Shown here: positions 1-8,424 of the stretch, piece after piece
How the letters are laid out: each line of letters begins with the position of its first letter
Position numbering within the stretch: position 1 is the first letter of the stretch
Assembly (NCBI GenBank): GCA_964632545.1
Contig: CAZWBQ010000001.1
Span: forward strand, 86,432-150,431
Length of the DNA: 64,000 bases
Origin: UBA7398 sp964632545
GTDB taxonomy: Bacteria > Actinomycetota > Actinomycetes > Nanopelagicales > Nanopelagicaceae
Direction of reading: 5' to 3'
Notes under the pieces: model-generated
Database searches by the model: none
What the model saw: only the letters and a program-made list of their open reading frames with translations
Told to the model about the DNA's origin: nothing
Position numbers and translations under genes: made by a program

Positions 1-80
1 AGTAACGCTCTCACTCGGGCCATCGCTGTCCCAGAACTCAACCACATCTTTTTATGGTGTCTATTTTCTGGAGAACACAA

Positions 81-3000
81 GTGCCACTTTTCTCTGCGTT
101 GCCTGCGAAGGCGGGTTTATATAACCCTGCGCAAGAGCATGACGCATGTGGCGTAGCAATGGTTGCAACGTTAAATAAGATTGCAACTCATGAAATTGTG
201 CAACAAGGTTTAACGGCGCTCCGAAATTTAGAACACCGCGGTGCATCTGGTGCTGAAATAAATAGTGGAGATGGCGCAGGTATTTTGATTCGAGTTCCAG
301 ATGCGTTTTATCGAGAAATAGTTAATTTTGAATTAGGAGCTGTTGGCAGTTATGCAACTGGAATTGTTTTTCTCCCTAAAAACTTTGCTCAAAAGCAGCG
401 GATTGCAGAAATCGCTAGCCAAGAGGGGCTAAAGATTCTCGGTTGGCGCGAATTGCCAACCAATCCAAAATCTTTAGGAAAAACCGCCGTTTCGGTAATG
501 CCGGAATTTGAACAGGTTTTTGTAACAGCAATTGATAATTCACTTAATTTAGCGCTAGAACGGAAGGCATTTTGTTTTAGGAAACGAGTTGAACACGAAC
601 TTCCAATATATTTTCCGTCACTATCGTCTAGAACTATTGTTTACAAAGGTATGTTAACTACAGGCCAACTCGAAGAATTTTTTCCAGATTTATCTGATCC
701 TCGAGTTGTCTCACCATTGGCGCTAGTTCATTCTAGGTTTTCTACAAATACTTTCCCATCTTGGCCACTAGCTCACCCATATCGTTACATTGCACATAAC
801 GGTGAAATTAACACTGTGAAAGGCAATCGAAATTGGATGGCTGCTAGAGAAACACTTCTTGCAAGTAATTTAATTCCCGGTGAGATATCAAGATTATTTC
901 CAATTGTCGATCCACACGGCAGCGATTCCGCTTCACTAGACGAAGTGCTGGAGTTGCTATATTTAAATGGTCGATCATTGCCTCATGCGATGTTGATGAT
1001 GATTCCGGAAGCGTGGGAGAACCATGCATCCATGTCAGAGAAACGCCGCGATTTTTATCAATTCCATGCATCGCTCATGGAACCTTGGGATGGTCCTGCA
1101 TGCGTAACTTTTACTGATGGAAAACAAATAGGCGCAGTGCTTGATCGAAATGGATTGCGGCCATCTCGTTATTGGGTGACTAAAGATGGATTAGTAGTTC
1201 TTGCCAGTGAAGTCGGTGTTTTAGATATAGCTCAAGAACGAATTGCTCGAAAAGGTCGATTACAACCAGGAAGAATGTTCTTAGTTGATATAGATGAGGG
1301 CAGAATCATCGAAGATGATGAGATTAAAGAAGTTTTAGCTAATGGTGCTCCATATAGCGATTGGCTCCATGCGGGATTAATTAAATTAGAAGATTTGCCA
1401 GCTAGAGAACATATTGTTTATCCGCACTCATCAGTAGTTCGAAGGCAACGCGCTTTTGGCTATACCGAAGAAGAACTCCGCATAATTATTGCGCCAATGG
1501 CAAAATCCGGTGGCGAACCGTTAGGTTCAATGGGAACTGATACACCAATTGCTGCTTTATCGGATAAGCCTAGGTTACTTTTTGATTACTTTGCACAATT
1601 ATTCGCGCAAGTTACAAACCCACCGCTAGATGCAATTCGGGAAGAATTAGTTACTTCGCTTGGTGGATCGATTGGACCAGAACATAATCTGTTAGATCCT
1701 GGCCCAGCCTCTTGTCGCCAAATTTCGTTGCCATTTCCAGTAATTGATAATGATGAATTAGCAAAAATTATTCACGTTAACGCCGATGGTGATCATCCCG
1801 GTTTTATTACACATATTGTGCGCGGTTTGTTTTCAATTGCGGGTGGTGGCGAGTCGCTTGCAAATCGATTAACAGAAATTCGAGAAGAGGTTTCAGCGGC
1901 AATTAACGATGGTGCACGTCTTATCGTGCTATCAGATCGCGATGGCGATGCCGAAAATGCGCCAATCCCATCGCTCTTACTTACTGCGGCGGTACATCAT
2001 CATTTAATTCGGGAAAAAACCAGAACAAAAGTTGGATTAGTAGTAGAAAGCGGCGATGTTAGAGAAGTACATCATGTAGCGCTCTTAGTCGGATTTGGCG
2101 CAGCCGCAGTTAACCCATATTTAGCGATGGAAAGCGCAGAAGATTTAGTATTACAAGGAGTTATTACCGGAATTGCGCCAGAGAAAGCAGTTCGAAATTT
2201 AATTAAAGCGCTTGGAAAAGGCGTATTAAAAGTTATGTCAAAAATGGGAATTTCAACAATTGCCTCATATACCGGTGCCCAAGTTTTTGAAGCAATCGGG
2301 TTATCGCAAGGAGTAATTGATGAATATTTTGTCGGGGCCACATCAAGATTGGGTGGAGTTGGGCTAGATGTAATTGCGGAGGAAACCATACGACGACACC
2401 ATGTGGCATACCCACCAGGCGGCGAAATTCCGGGTGCTCGCCGATTAACAATTGGTGGGGAATATCAATGGCGCCGTGAAGGTGAGCCACATTTATTTAA
2501 CCCAGAAACCGTATTCATGTTGCAACATGCTACAAGAAATAAACGTTATGACATTTTCAAGAGATACACCGAGAAAGTTGATGATCAGAGTAAGAATTTA
2601 ATGACGCTGCGCGGACTCTTTGAATTCAAAGCGGATTTGCGAAAACCGATTGCGATTGATGAAGTTGAATCAGTAACAGAGATATTAAAACGATTCTCAA
2701 CTGGCGCGATGTCATACGGTTCAATTTCAAAAGAGGCTCATGAAAACTTAGCGATTGCTATGAATCGGATCGGTGGAAAATCCAATACCGGTGAAGGCGG
2801 CGAAGATGCTGATCGTCTTGTTGTGATGGCGAATGGTGATTCTAAACGTTCTGCTATCAAGCAAGTTGCCAGTGGTCGTTTCGGAGTTACTAGTGAATAT
2901 TTAGTGAACTCGGATGATATTCAAATCAAAATGGCGCAAGGTGCCAAGCCTGGTGAAGGTGGTCAATTACCAGGCAACAAGGTTTATCCATGGATTGCAA

Positions 3001-4601
3001 AAGTTCGCCACTCAACTCCTGGAGTTGGATTAATCTCGCCCCCGCCACATCACGATATTTATTCTATTGAAGATTTAGCGCAATTAATTCATGATTTAAA
3101 GAATGCTAATAAAGATGCGCGAATCCATGTGAAATTAGTGGCAGAAGTTGGAGTAGGCACAGTTGCAGCAGGAGTTAGCAAGGCTCACGCAGATGTTGTA
3201 TTAATTTCCGGACACGATGGTGGCACCGGCGCTTCGCCGCTTACATCATTAAAACATGCTGGCGCGCCATGGGAATTAGGTTTAGCGGAAACCCAACAAA
3301 CGTTGTTATTAAATGGATTGAGAGACCGAATAGTTGTGCAAGCTGATGGCCAGATGAAGACCGGACGGGATGTCGTAATTGCAGCGCTACTAGGGGCCGA
3401 GGAATTTGGTTTTGCAACTGCTCCACTAGTTGTTTCTGGTTGCATAATGATGCGTGTCTGCCATTTGGATACTTGTCCAGTTGGCGTGGCTACCCAGAAT
3501 CCAGAGTTAAGAGCGAAATTCACTGGAAAGCCAGAGTTTGTCGAAACCTTTTTTGAATATATAGCAGAAGAAGTTCGCGAAATATTAGCTTCATTAGGTT
3601 TTAAAAGTTTGGCGGAAGCTGTTGGCCAAGTTGAGGCGCTCGAGACTAAAGCCGCAATCGAACATTGGAAAGCAAATGGATTAGATCTTGCGCCACTTTT
3701 AAAATTCCCAAATGTATCGCCAGATTCAATTCGTCGAAATACAACTACGCAAGATCACGGACTTACTGGTGCTCTTGATAATGCCTTAATGATAAAGGCG
3801 TTGCCAGCTTTAGATAATAAAATTCCAACAAAAATAACATCTGCAATAAAGAATGGAAATAGAACAGTTGGCACAATGTTGGGATCAGAAATTACCCGAC
3901 GTTTTGGAAGTAATGGCCTGCCTGATAATACGATTGATATTACTTTTCACGGATCTGCCGGGCAATCATTAGGCGCATTTATTCCTAAAGGATTGACGCT
4001 AAGACTATTTGGAGATTCCAACGATTATCTCGGTAAAGGATTATCTGGGGGCAGAATTATTTTGCGTCCCGACGAAAATACCTCATTCGACTCTGCCGAG
4101 AATGTGATTGCAGGAAATGTCATTGGATATGGTGCAACTACGGGTGAGATTTATATAAGAGGTGTAGTAGGAGAGCGCTTCTGCGTGCGAAACTCTGGCG
4201 CCACTGCAGTTGTAGAAGGCGTGGGCGATCATGGGTGCGAGTACATGACCGGCGGCACGGTAATAATTCTTGGTAAAACTGGAAGAAACTTTGGCGCTGG
4301 AATGTCTGGCGGCATTGCATATGTTTTGGATCTAGATCCGCTTAATGTGAATCCAGAGATGGTGGACATACTTTCAGTTCCGGTCGATCGCGCGCTTGAA
4401 GTTAAGAATTTAATTTCACAATTTGCCCTTGAAACTTCATCTCAAGTTGCGATATCGATTTTAGAAAATTGGGATGAAAACTTGCCACGGATTTCAATGG
4501 TATTGCCACGCGATTATGCTCGAATTCTTGCGGTTATTGCGCGAGCAGAACGTGAAGGTTTATCAGCTGATGAGTTAGTTATGGAGGCGGTAAATGGGTG
4601 A
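81..4601 (+). CDS. gltB: Glutamate synthase, large (alpha) subunit
   Basis: Transfers the amide of glutamine to 2-oxoglutarate to make glutamate, working with GltD in the cytoplasm. The N-terminal glutaminase domain begins after a short propeptide, with the catalytic Cys in HDACGVA at about residue 23. The FMN synthase domain carries the 3Fe-4S cysteines C-x5-C-x4-C near residues 1121-1132, and the C-terminal beta-helix domain ends the protein. About 1506 aa is the family's normal length. I chose GTG at 81 because GGAGA at 70-74 sits at good spacing; an in-frame ATG at 54 has no ribosome binding site. The stop overlaps gltD by 8 bp, so the two subunits are probably translationally coupled. 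Identity is certain; only the start is open. Confidence 0.95.
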   Translation: MPLFSALPAKAGLYNPAQEHDACGVAMVATLNKIATHEIVQQGLTALRNLEHRGASGAEINSGDGAGILIRVPDAFYREIVNFELGAVGSYATGIVFLPKNFAQKQRIAEIASQEGLKILGWRELPTNPKSLGKTAVSVMPEFEQVFVTAIDNSLNLALERKAFCFRKRVEHELPIYFPSLSSRTIVYKGMLTTGQLEEFFPDLSDPRVVSPLALVHSRFSTNTFPSWPLAHPYRYIAHNGEINTVKGNRNWMAARETLLASNLIPGEISRLFPIVDPHGSDSASLDEVLELLYLNGRSLPHAMLMMIPEAWENHASMSEKRRDFYQFHASLMEPWDGPACVTFTDGKQIGAVLDRNGLRPSRYWVTKDGLVVLASEVGVLDIAQERIARKGRLQPGRMFLVDIDEGRIIEDDEIKEVLANGAPYSDWLHAGLIKLEDLPAREHIVYPHSSVVRRQRAFGYTEEELRIIIAPMAKSGGEPLGSMGTDTPIAALSDKPRLLFDYFAQLFAQVTNPPLDAIREELVTSLGGSIGPEHNLLDPGPASCRQISLPFPVIDNDELAKIIHVNADGDHPGFITHIVRGLFSIAGGGESLANRLTEIREEVSAAINDGARLIVLSDRDGDAENAPIPSLLLTAAVHHHLIREKTRTKVGLVVESGDVREVHHVALLVGFGAAAVNPYLAMESAEDLVLQGVITGIAPEKAVRNLIKALGKGVLKVMSKMGISTIASYTGAQVFEAIGLSQGVIDEYFVGATSRLGGVGLDVIAEETIRRHHVAYPPGGEIPGARRLTIGGEYQWRREGEPHLFNPETVFMLQHATRNKRYDIFKRYTEKVDDQSKNLMTLRGLFEFKADLRKPIAIDEVESVTEILKRFSTGAMSYGSISKEAHENLAIAMNRIGGKSNTGEGGEDADRLVVMANGDSKRSAIKQVASGRFGVTSEYLVNSDDIQIKMAQGAKPGEGGQLPGNKVYPWIAKVRHSTPGVGLISPPPHHDIYSIEDLAQLIHDLKNANKDARIHVKLVAEVGVGTVAAGVSKAHADVVLISGHDGGTGASPLTSLKHAGAPWELGLAETQQTLLLNGLRDRIVVQADGQMKTGRDVVIAALLGAEEFGFATAPLVVSGCIMMRVCHLDTCPVGVATQNPELRAKFTGKPEFVETFFEYIAEEVREILASLGFKSLAEAVGQVEALETKAAIEHWKANGLDLAPLLKFPNVSPDSIRRNTTTQDHGLTGALDNALMIKALPALDNKIPTKITSAIKNGNRTVGTMLGSEITRRFGSNGLPDNTIDITFHGSAGQSLGAFIPKGLTLRLFGDSNDYLGKGLSGGRIILRPDENTSFDSAENVIAGNVIGYGATTGEIYIRGVVGERFCVRNSGATAVVEGVGDHGCEYMTGGTVIILGKTGRNFGAGMSGGIAYVLDLDPLNVNPEMVDILSVPVDRALEVKNLISQFALETSSQVAISILENWDENLPRISMVLPRDYARILAVIARAEREGLSADELVMEAVNG

Positions 4602-6051
4602 TCCACGGGGATTTATTAGCACGCCGCGCGAAACTCCAAAGCGCCGACCAGTTGATGTTCGGATCCAAGATTGGCGCGAAGTTTATGAAGTTCAAGATTT
4701 TGCAATATTACAAAAGCAAGCAAGTCGTTGTATGGATTGTGGAATTCCCTTCTGTCACCAAGGTTGCCCACTCGGAAATTTAATTCCAGAGTGGAACGAT
4801 TTAATTTGGCGGGACGAAAAATCAGAAGCGATGGATCGATTACACGCAACCAATAACTTTCCAGAATTTACTGGTCGATTGTGTCCTGCTCCCTGCGAGA
4901 CTGCTTGTGTTTTAGGGATAAATGCCGATCCAGTCACAATCAAGCAAGTCGAATTAAGAATTGTAGAAGAAGCATTTGGTAGTGGCAGCGTAAAGCCATT
5001 AGCGCCAGATCGTTTGAGTGGAAAAACTGTTGCTGTTATTGGTTCGGGCCCAGCGGGCTTGGCTGCAGCTCAACAATTAACTAGAGCTGGCCACACTGTA
5101 GTTGTTTATGAAAGAGCCGATAAAATAGGCGGACTTTTACGTTATGGAATTCCCGAATTCAAAATGGAGAAATCCGTTATTGATCGCAGAATTTCACAGA
5201 TGGAAAAAGAAGGTACAAGATTTCGCACCGGTGTAAATGTTGGCGTTGATACAACTGCCACATCGATGAGATCCAAGTACGACGCAATTGTGGTCGCAGT
5301 AGGTGCTACAAAATGGCGCGATTTAGCAATTCCTGGGCGAGAATTAAATGGCATTCACCAAGCTATGGAATTTTTACCATGGGGGAATAAACAAGCTTTA
5401 GAGGAGTTGACGGAGACGCCACCAATAAATGCTGCTGGGAAACATGTGATTATTTTAGGCGGTGGCGACACCGGTGCGGATTGTTTAGGTACTTCAATTC
5501 GACAAGGTGCGGCTAGCGTTACGCAAATTGAAATCATGCCGCGTCCGACCGAGGAACGCCCGTCATCTCAACCATGGCCAACTTACCCAATGATCTACCG
5601 AGTCAGTAGCGCGCATGAAGAAGCTGGCGAACGTTTGTATGCCATATCGACTGAAGAGTTTATTGGAGATGGAAATGGAAATTTAAAAGCACTAAAAATT
5701 GCGGAGACCAAATTTGTTGCTGGAAAATTTGAAAAAGTCCCAGGTTCTGAACGTGAGCTAACCGCAGATTTAGTTTTATTGGCATTGGGTTTTACCGGTC
5801 CGGAGCAAAATGAATTTGTAAAGGATCTAAATGTAACAATAGATGAACGTGGGAATATAAAACGAGATAATAATTTTGCAAGTGATGTCGAAGGTGTTTT
5901 TATATGTGGTGATGCGGGTAGAGGGCAATCGCTGATTGTTTGGGCAATTGCCGAAGGACGAAGCGCCGCGGCTGCAGTAGATGAATTTTTAGTGGGCAGG
6001 ACTCAGTTGCCTGCACCGATTGCGCCAACCGATCGTTCTTTGACTATTTAG
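4594..6051 (+). CDS. gltD: Glutamate synthase, small (beta) subunit
   Basis: NADPH-dependent subunit that feeds electrons to GltB. The N-terminal region has two cysteine clusters for 4Fe-4S centres (CMDCGIPFCHQGCP and CPAPCETAC). Two Rossmann folds follow: the FAD site VIGSGPAGLAA near residue 150 and the NADPH site ILGGGDTGADC near residue 290. At 485 aa it has the usual length. The ATG lies inside the end of gltB, with GGAGG at 4583-4587 as its ribosome binding site. gltBD forms one operon. Confidence 0.96.
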   Translation: MGDPRGFISTPRETPKRRPVDVRIQDWREVYEVQDFAILQKQASRCMDCGIPFCHQGCPLGNLIPEWNDLIWRDEKSEAMDRLHATNNFPEFTGRLCPAPCETACVLGINADPVTIKQVELRIVEEAFGSGSVKPLAPDRLSGKTVAVIGSGPAGLAAAQQLTRAGHTVVVYERADKIGGLLRYGIPEFKMEKSVIDRRISQMEKEGTRFRTGVNVGVDTTATSMRSKYDAIVVAVGATKWRDLAIPGRELNGIHQAMEFLPWGNKQALEELTETPPINAAGKHVIILGGGDTGADCLGTSIRQGAASVTQIEIMPRPTEERPSSQPWPTYPMIYRVSSAHEEAGERLYAISTEEFIGDGNGNLKALKIAETKFVAGKFEKVPGSERELTADLVLLALGFTGPEQNEFVKDLNVTIDERGNIKRDNNFASDVEGVFICGDAGRGQSLIVWAIAEGRSAAAAVDEFLVGRTQLPAPIAPTDRSLTI

Positions 6052-6065
6052 TCAATTATTGAAGA

Positions 6066-6071
6066 TAGAAT
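6066..6071 (+). promoter_or_regulatory. -10 element of pyk, leaderless type
   Basis: TAGAAT lies 7 nt before the pyk ATG, and no ribosome binding site is present. The expected transcription start falls on or next to the A of the start codon. A TTGACT at 6040-6045 is 20 bp upstream of this element, too far for a standard -35. Confidence 0.55.
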
Positions 6072-6078
6072 AACTACC

Positions 6079-7521
6079 ATGCGTCGAGCCAAAATAGTTT
6101 GCACTATGGGCCCCGCAGTCGCCAATCCAGAAAAAATTACAGCCTTAATTGAAGCCGGTATGAACGTGGCTCGGTTAAATCTTTCTCACGGTGGCTACGA
6201 AGAGCATAAAAAAGTTTATGACCTAGTTCGAGCAGCGGCTTTAAAAGCTGGCAAGCCGGTGGCAATCCTGGTGGATTTACAGGGCCCAAAAATTAGATTG
6301 GCAAAGTTTAAAGACGGTCCGCATTCGCTGGCCCGTGGGGATATTTTCACTATTACAACTGATGATGATGTTGCTGGTACTAAGGAGCTTGTAGGAACGA
6401 CTTTTAAAAACTTGCCTGGAGATTGCAAGCCAGGTGATCGCATTCTCATCGATGATGGAAAAGTTACTGTAGAAGTTGTAAAAGTTGAAGGTAATAACGT
6501 AGTTACTAAAGTCATCGAACCAGGAGTGGTTAGTAATAATAAAGGTATAAATTTGCCGGGCGTGGCAGTTTCAGTACCAGCAATGTCTGAAAAAGATGTC
6601 GATGATTTACGGTGGGGTTTGAAAATTGGCGCGGATTTTATTGCGCTCTCGTTTGTCCGATCTGCAAAAGATTTATTTGATGTTCAAAAAGTCATGGATG
6701 AAGTTGGCGTTCGAATTCCAGTAATAGCCAAGATTGAGAAACCGCAGGCAGTTGCAAATTTGGAAGAAATTGTTGCGGCATTCGATGGCATTATGGTTGC
6801 GCGCGGCGATCTTGGTGTTGAAATGCCAATTGAAGATGTGCCGATGGTGCAAAAACGTTGCATCACTTTGGCGCGCGAGTCAGCTAAACCAGTAATTGTG
6901 GCAACTCAAATGTTGGATTCAATGATTGTTAATTCAAGGCCAACTAGAGCAGAAGCATCTGATTGTGCTAACGCGGTACTAGATGGTGCAGATGCGTTAA
7001 TGCTCTCTGGTGAAACTAGTGTTGGTGAATTTGCAATCGAGGCGGTTGAAACTATGGCGCGAATCATTGAAAAAACTGAAACAGATGCGCTAGATCTAAT
7101 CCCAGCTTTAAAACATAATCCACGAACTAAAGGTGGCGCAATTACCAAAGCAGCAGCAGATGTTGGCGCCATAATCGGTGCTCGATTCCTCGTGACATTT
7201 ACACAGAGCGGCGATTCAGCCCGTCGGATGTCTCGGCTACGTTCGCCTATTCCAGTAATGGCTTTCACTCCAGAAATCGGAACTTATAACCGAATGGCAC
7301 TTTCTTGGGGGATCGAACCAATGATTACCCCTGTGGTTGCCACTACTGATGAAATGGTTAAACAGTGCGATACCTTATTAATAGCAACTGGTCGCGTAAA
7401 AATTGGTGAACAGGTAATGATCGTTGCCGGAGCTCCTCCAGGAATTCCAGGCTCAACTAATGCGATGCGGGTTCATAAAATTGGCGATGCCGTAGGTGGC
7501 GCTGCACCGGCTTATCGCTAA
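6079..7521 (+). CDS. pyk: Pyruvate kinase
   Basis: Last step of glycolysis: phosphoenolpyruvate plus ADP to pyruvate plus ATP, cytoplasmic. Family motifs run in order: ARLNLSHG, DLQGPKIRL, VIAKIEKPQAV (the catalytic Lys region), MVARGDLGVE (metal and substrate site), ATQMLDSM, and a C-terminal allosteric domain from about residue 350. The length of 480 aa is normal. It begins 27 bp after gltD but has its own -10 element directly upstream, so it may be transcribed independently as a leaderless mRNA. Confidence 0.96.
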   Translation: MRRAKIVCTMGPAVANPEKITALIEAGMNVARLNLSHGGYEEHKKVYDLVRAAALKAGKPVAILVDLQGPKIRLAKFKDGPHSLARGDIFTITTDDDVAGTKELVGTTFKNLPGDCKPGDRILIDDGKVTVEVVKVEGNNVVTKVIEPGVVSNNKGINLPGVAVSVPAMSEKDVDDLRWGLKIGADFIALSFVRSAKDLFDVQKVMDEVGVRIPVIAKIEKPQAVANLEEIVAAFDGIMVARGDLGVEMPIEDVPMVQKRCITLARESAKPVIVATQMLDSMIVNSRPTRAEASDCANAVLDGADALMLSGETSVGEFAIEAVETMARIIEKTETDALDLIPALKHNPRTKGGAITKAAADVGAIIGARFLVTFTQSGDSARRMSRLRSPIPVMAFTPEIGTYNRMALSWGIEPMITPVVATTDEMVKQCDTLLIATGRVKIGEQVMIVAGAPPGIPGSTNAMRVHKIGDAVGGAAPAYR

Positions 7522-7527
7522 TTAGTT

Positions 7528-7556
7528 TTCGCACAAATGCGTTAATTCCTTATACT
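7528..7556 (+). promoter_or_regulatory. Promoter of the tRNA-Leu / pdtaR unit
   Basis: TTCGCA (7528-7533), 17 bp spacer, TATACT (7551-7556), placed about 30 bp before the mature tRNA 5' end. This is the best sigma-70-like promoter in the gap after pyk and would yield a short tRNA leader. Confidence 0.5.
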
Positions 7557-7585
7557 TATCCTTCTATCAATCTTTCTAGCTTTAA

Positions 7586-7658
7586 GCCTCGGTACTCCAA
7601 CGGTAGAGAGGGCAGTCTCAAACACTGCATAGTGTCGGTTCAAATCCGACTCGAGGCA
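7586..7658 (+). tRNA. tRNA with anticodon CAA (Leu), class I shape
   Basis: A 73-nt cloverleaf folds cleanly. The 7-bp acceptor stem ends in one G-T pair, the D arm carries GG, and the anticodon stem is GCAGT/ACTGC with loop CTCAAAC and anticodon CAA at 7619-7621. The T arm is GTCGG/CCGAC with loop TTCAAAT, and the discriminator base is A. CCA is not encoded. CAA reads the Leu codon UUG. Bacterial tRNA-Leu normally has a long variable arm, but here only ATAGT (5 nt) separates the anticodon and T stems. Identity as an RNA gene is solid; charging with leucine is inferred from the anticodon and A73. Confidence 0.85.
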
Positions 7659-7659
7659 C

Positions 7660-8268
7660 ATGAGTCCAGAATTAAGTACGAACGCCGAAAAATCCCGCGG
7701 CCGAATCTTGGTAGCTGAAGATGAAGCATTGATTCGGTTAGATCTTGTTGAAATGTTAGTTGAAGCAGGTTATGAAGTTATTGGTGAAGCTAGCAATGGC
7801 GAAGAAGCAGTTGCGCTAGCTGAAAAACATAAACCGGATTTAGCAATCCTTGATGTGAAGATGCCAATCCTCGATGGAATTTCGGCAGCGGAAAAAATAA
7901 TTGCAATTTCGCCAGTTTTAATGCTGACAGCTTTTAGTCAAAGAGATTTAGTCGAACGAGCCAGAGATGCTGGCGCGATGGCTTATGTTGTTAAACCTTT
8001 TTCGATATCAGATTTAACGCCGGCAATCGAAATTGCCATAAGTCGCCATCGCCAACTTAAAGCTTTGGAAAATGAGGTCGCTAATTTGTACGATCGATTA
8101 GAGACGCGAAAATTAATCGATCGAGCTAAGGGAATTTTGATGCAGGCTCTAAACCTCTCCGAGCCAGAATCTTTCAACTGGATCCAGCGTGCTGCTATGG
8201 ACCGTCGAATCTCTATGAAGGCAGTTGCCCAGGCCGTGATCTCACCCGATTCGGTCCCTGATAACTAA
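7660..8268 (+). CDS. pdtaR: ANTAR-domain response regulator, PdtaR-like
   Basis: Two-component response regulator that acts on RNA. The receiver domain (residues 15-125) has the acidic pocket in AEDEALIR, the phosphoacceptor Asp65 in LAILDVKMP and Lys112 in VVKPFS. The ANTAR domain (about 140-195, RAKGILM and AAMDRRISMKAV) binds RNA hairpins and blocks terminators. It matches mycobacterial PdtaR, whose partner kinase PdtaS is not in this window. The ATG is two bases after the tRNA discriminator base, so no ribosome binding site exists. The mRNA is either leaderless or released by tRNA 3' processing. Confidence 0.92.
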   Translation: MSPELSTNAEKSRGRILVAEDEALIRLDLVEMLVEAGYEVIGEASNGEEAVALAEKHKPDLAILDVKMPILDGISAAEKIIAISPVLMLTAFSQRDLVERARDAGAMAYVVKPFSISDLTPAIEIAISRHRQLKALENEVANLYDRLETRKLIDRAKGILMQALNLSEPESFNWIQRAAMDRRISMKAVAQAVISPDSVPDN

Positions 8269-8332
8269 ACTGAAATTGTTGAAATTCGCGCTCAATGGTT
8301 ACTGAAACGTTACTTTTTGAGCGGGGTGGGGG

Positions 8333-8361
8333 TTGGCGAAAATACCCAAAAGGGGCATACT
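8333..8361 (+). promoter_or_regulatory. Promoter of the branched-chain amino acid transporter operon
   Basis: TTGGCG (8333-8338), 17 bp spacer, CATACT (8356-8361). It lies in the 156-bp gap between pdtaR and the binding-protein gene and gives a leader of roughly 55 nt ending in the ribosome binding site GAAGGGA. Nothing else recognisable is in this gap. Confidence 0.5.
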
Positions 8362-8424
8362 TCGCGATACCTAAGGAGTACCTATCCCGGTCTTCTTACA
8401 TTCGAATGAAGGGAACACTGTTAC

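Noticed and set aside
54..80. ATG at 54 as gltB start
   Set aside because: No ribosome binding site, and it adds residues before the usual short propeptide; GTG at 81 has GGAGA at good spacing.
2072..2490. Antisense frames inside gltB and similar long frames opposite polA, whiA and argJ
   Set aside because: Shadows of well-identified genes, without family motifs or ribosome binding sites.
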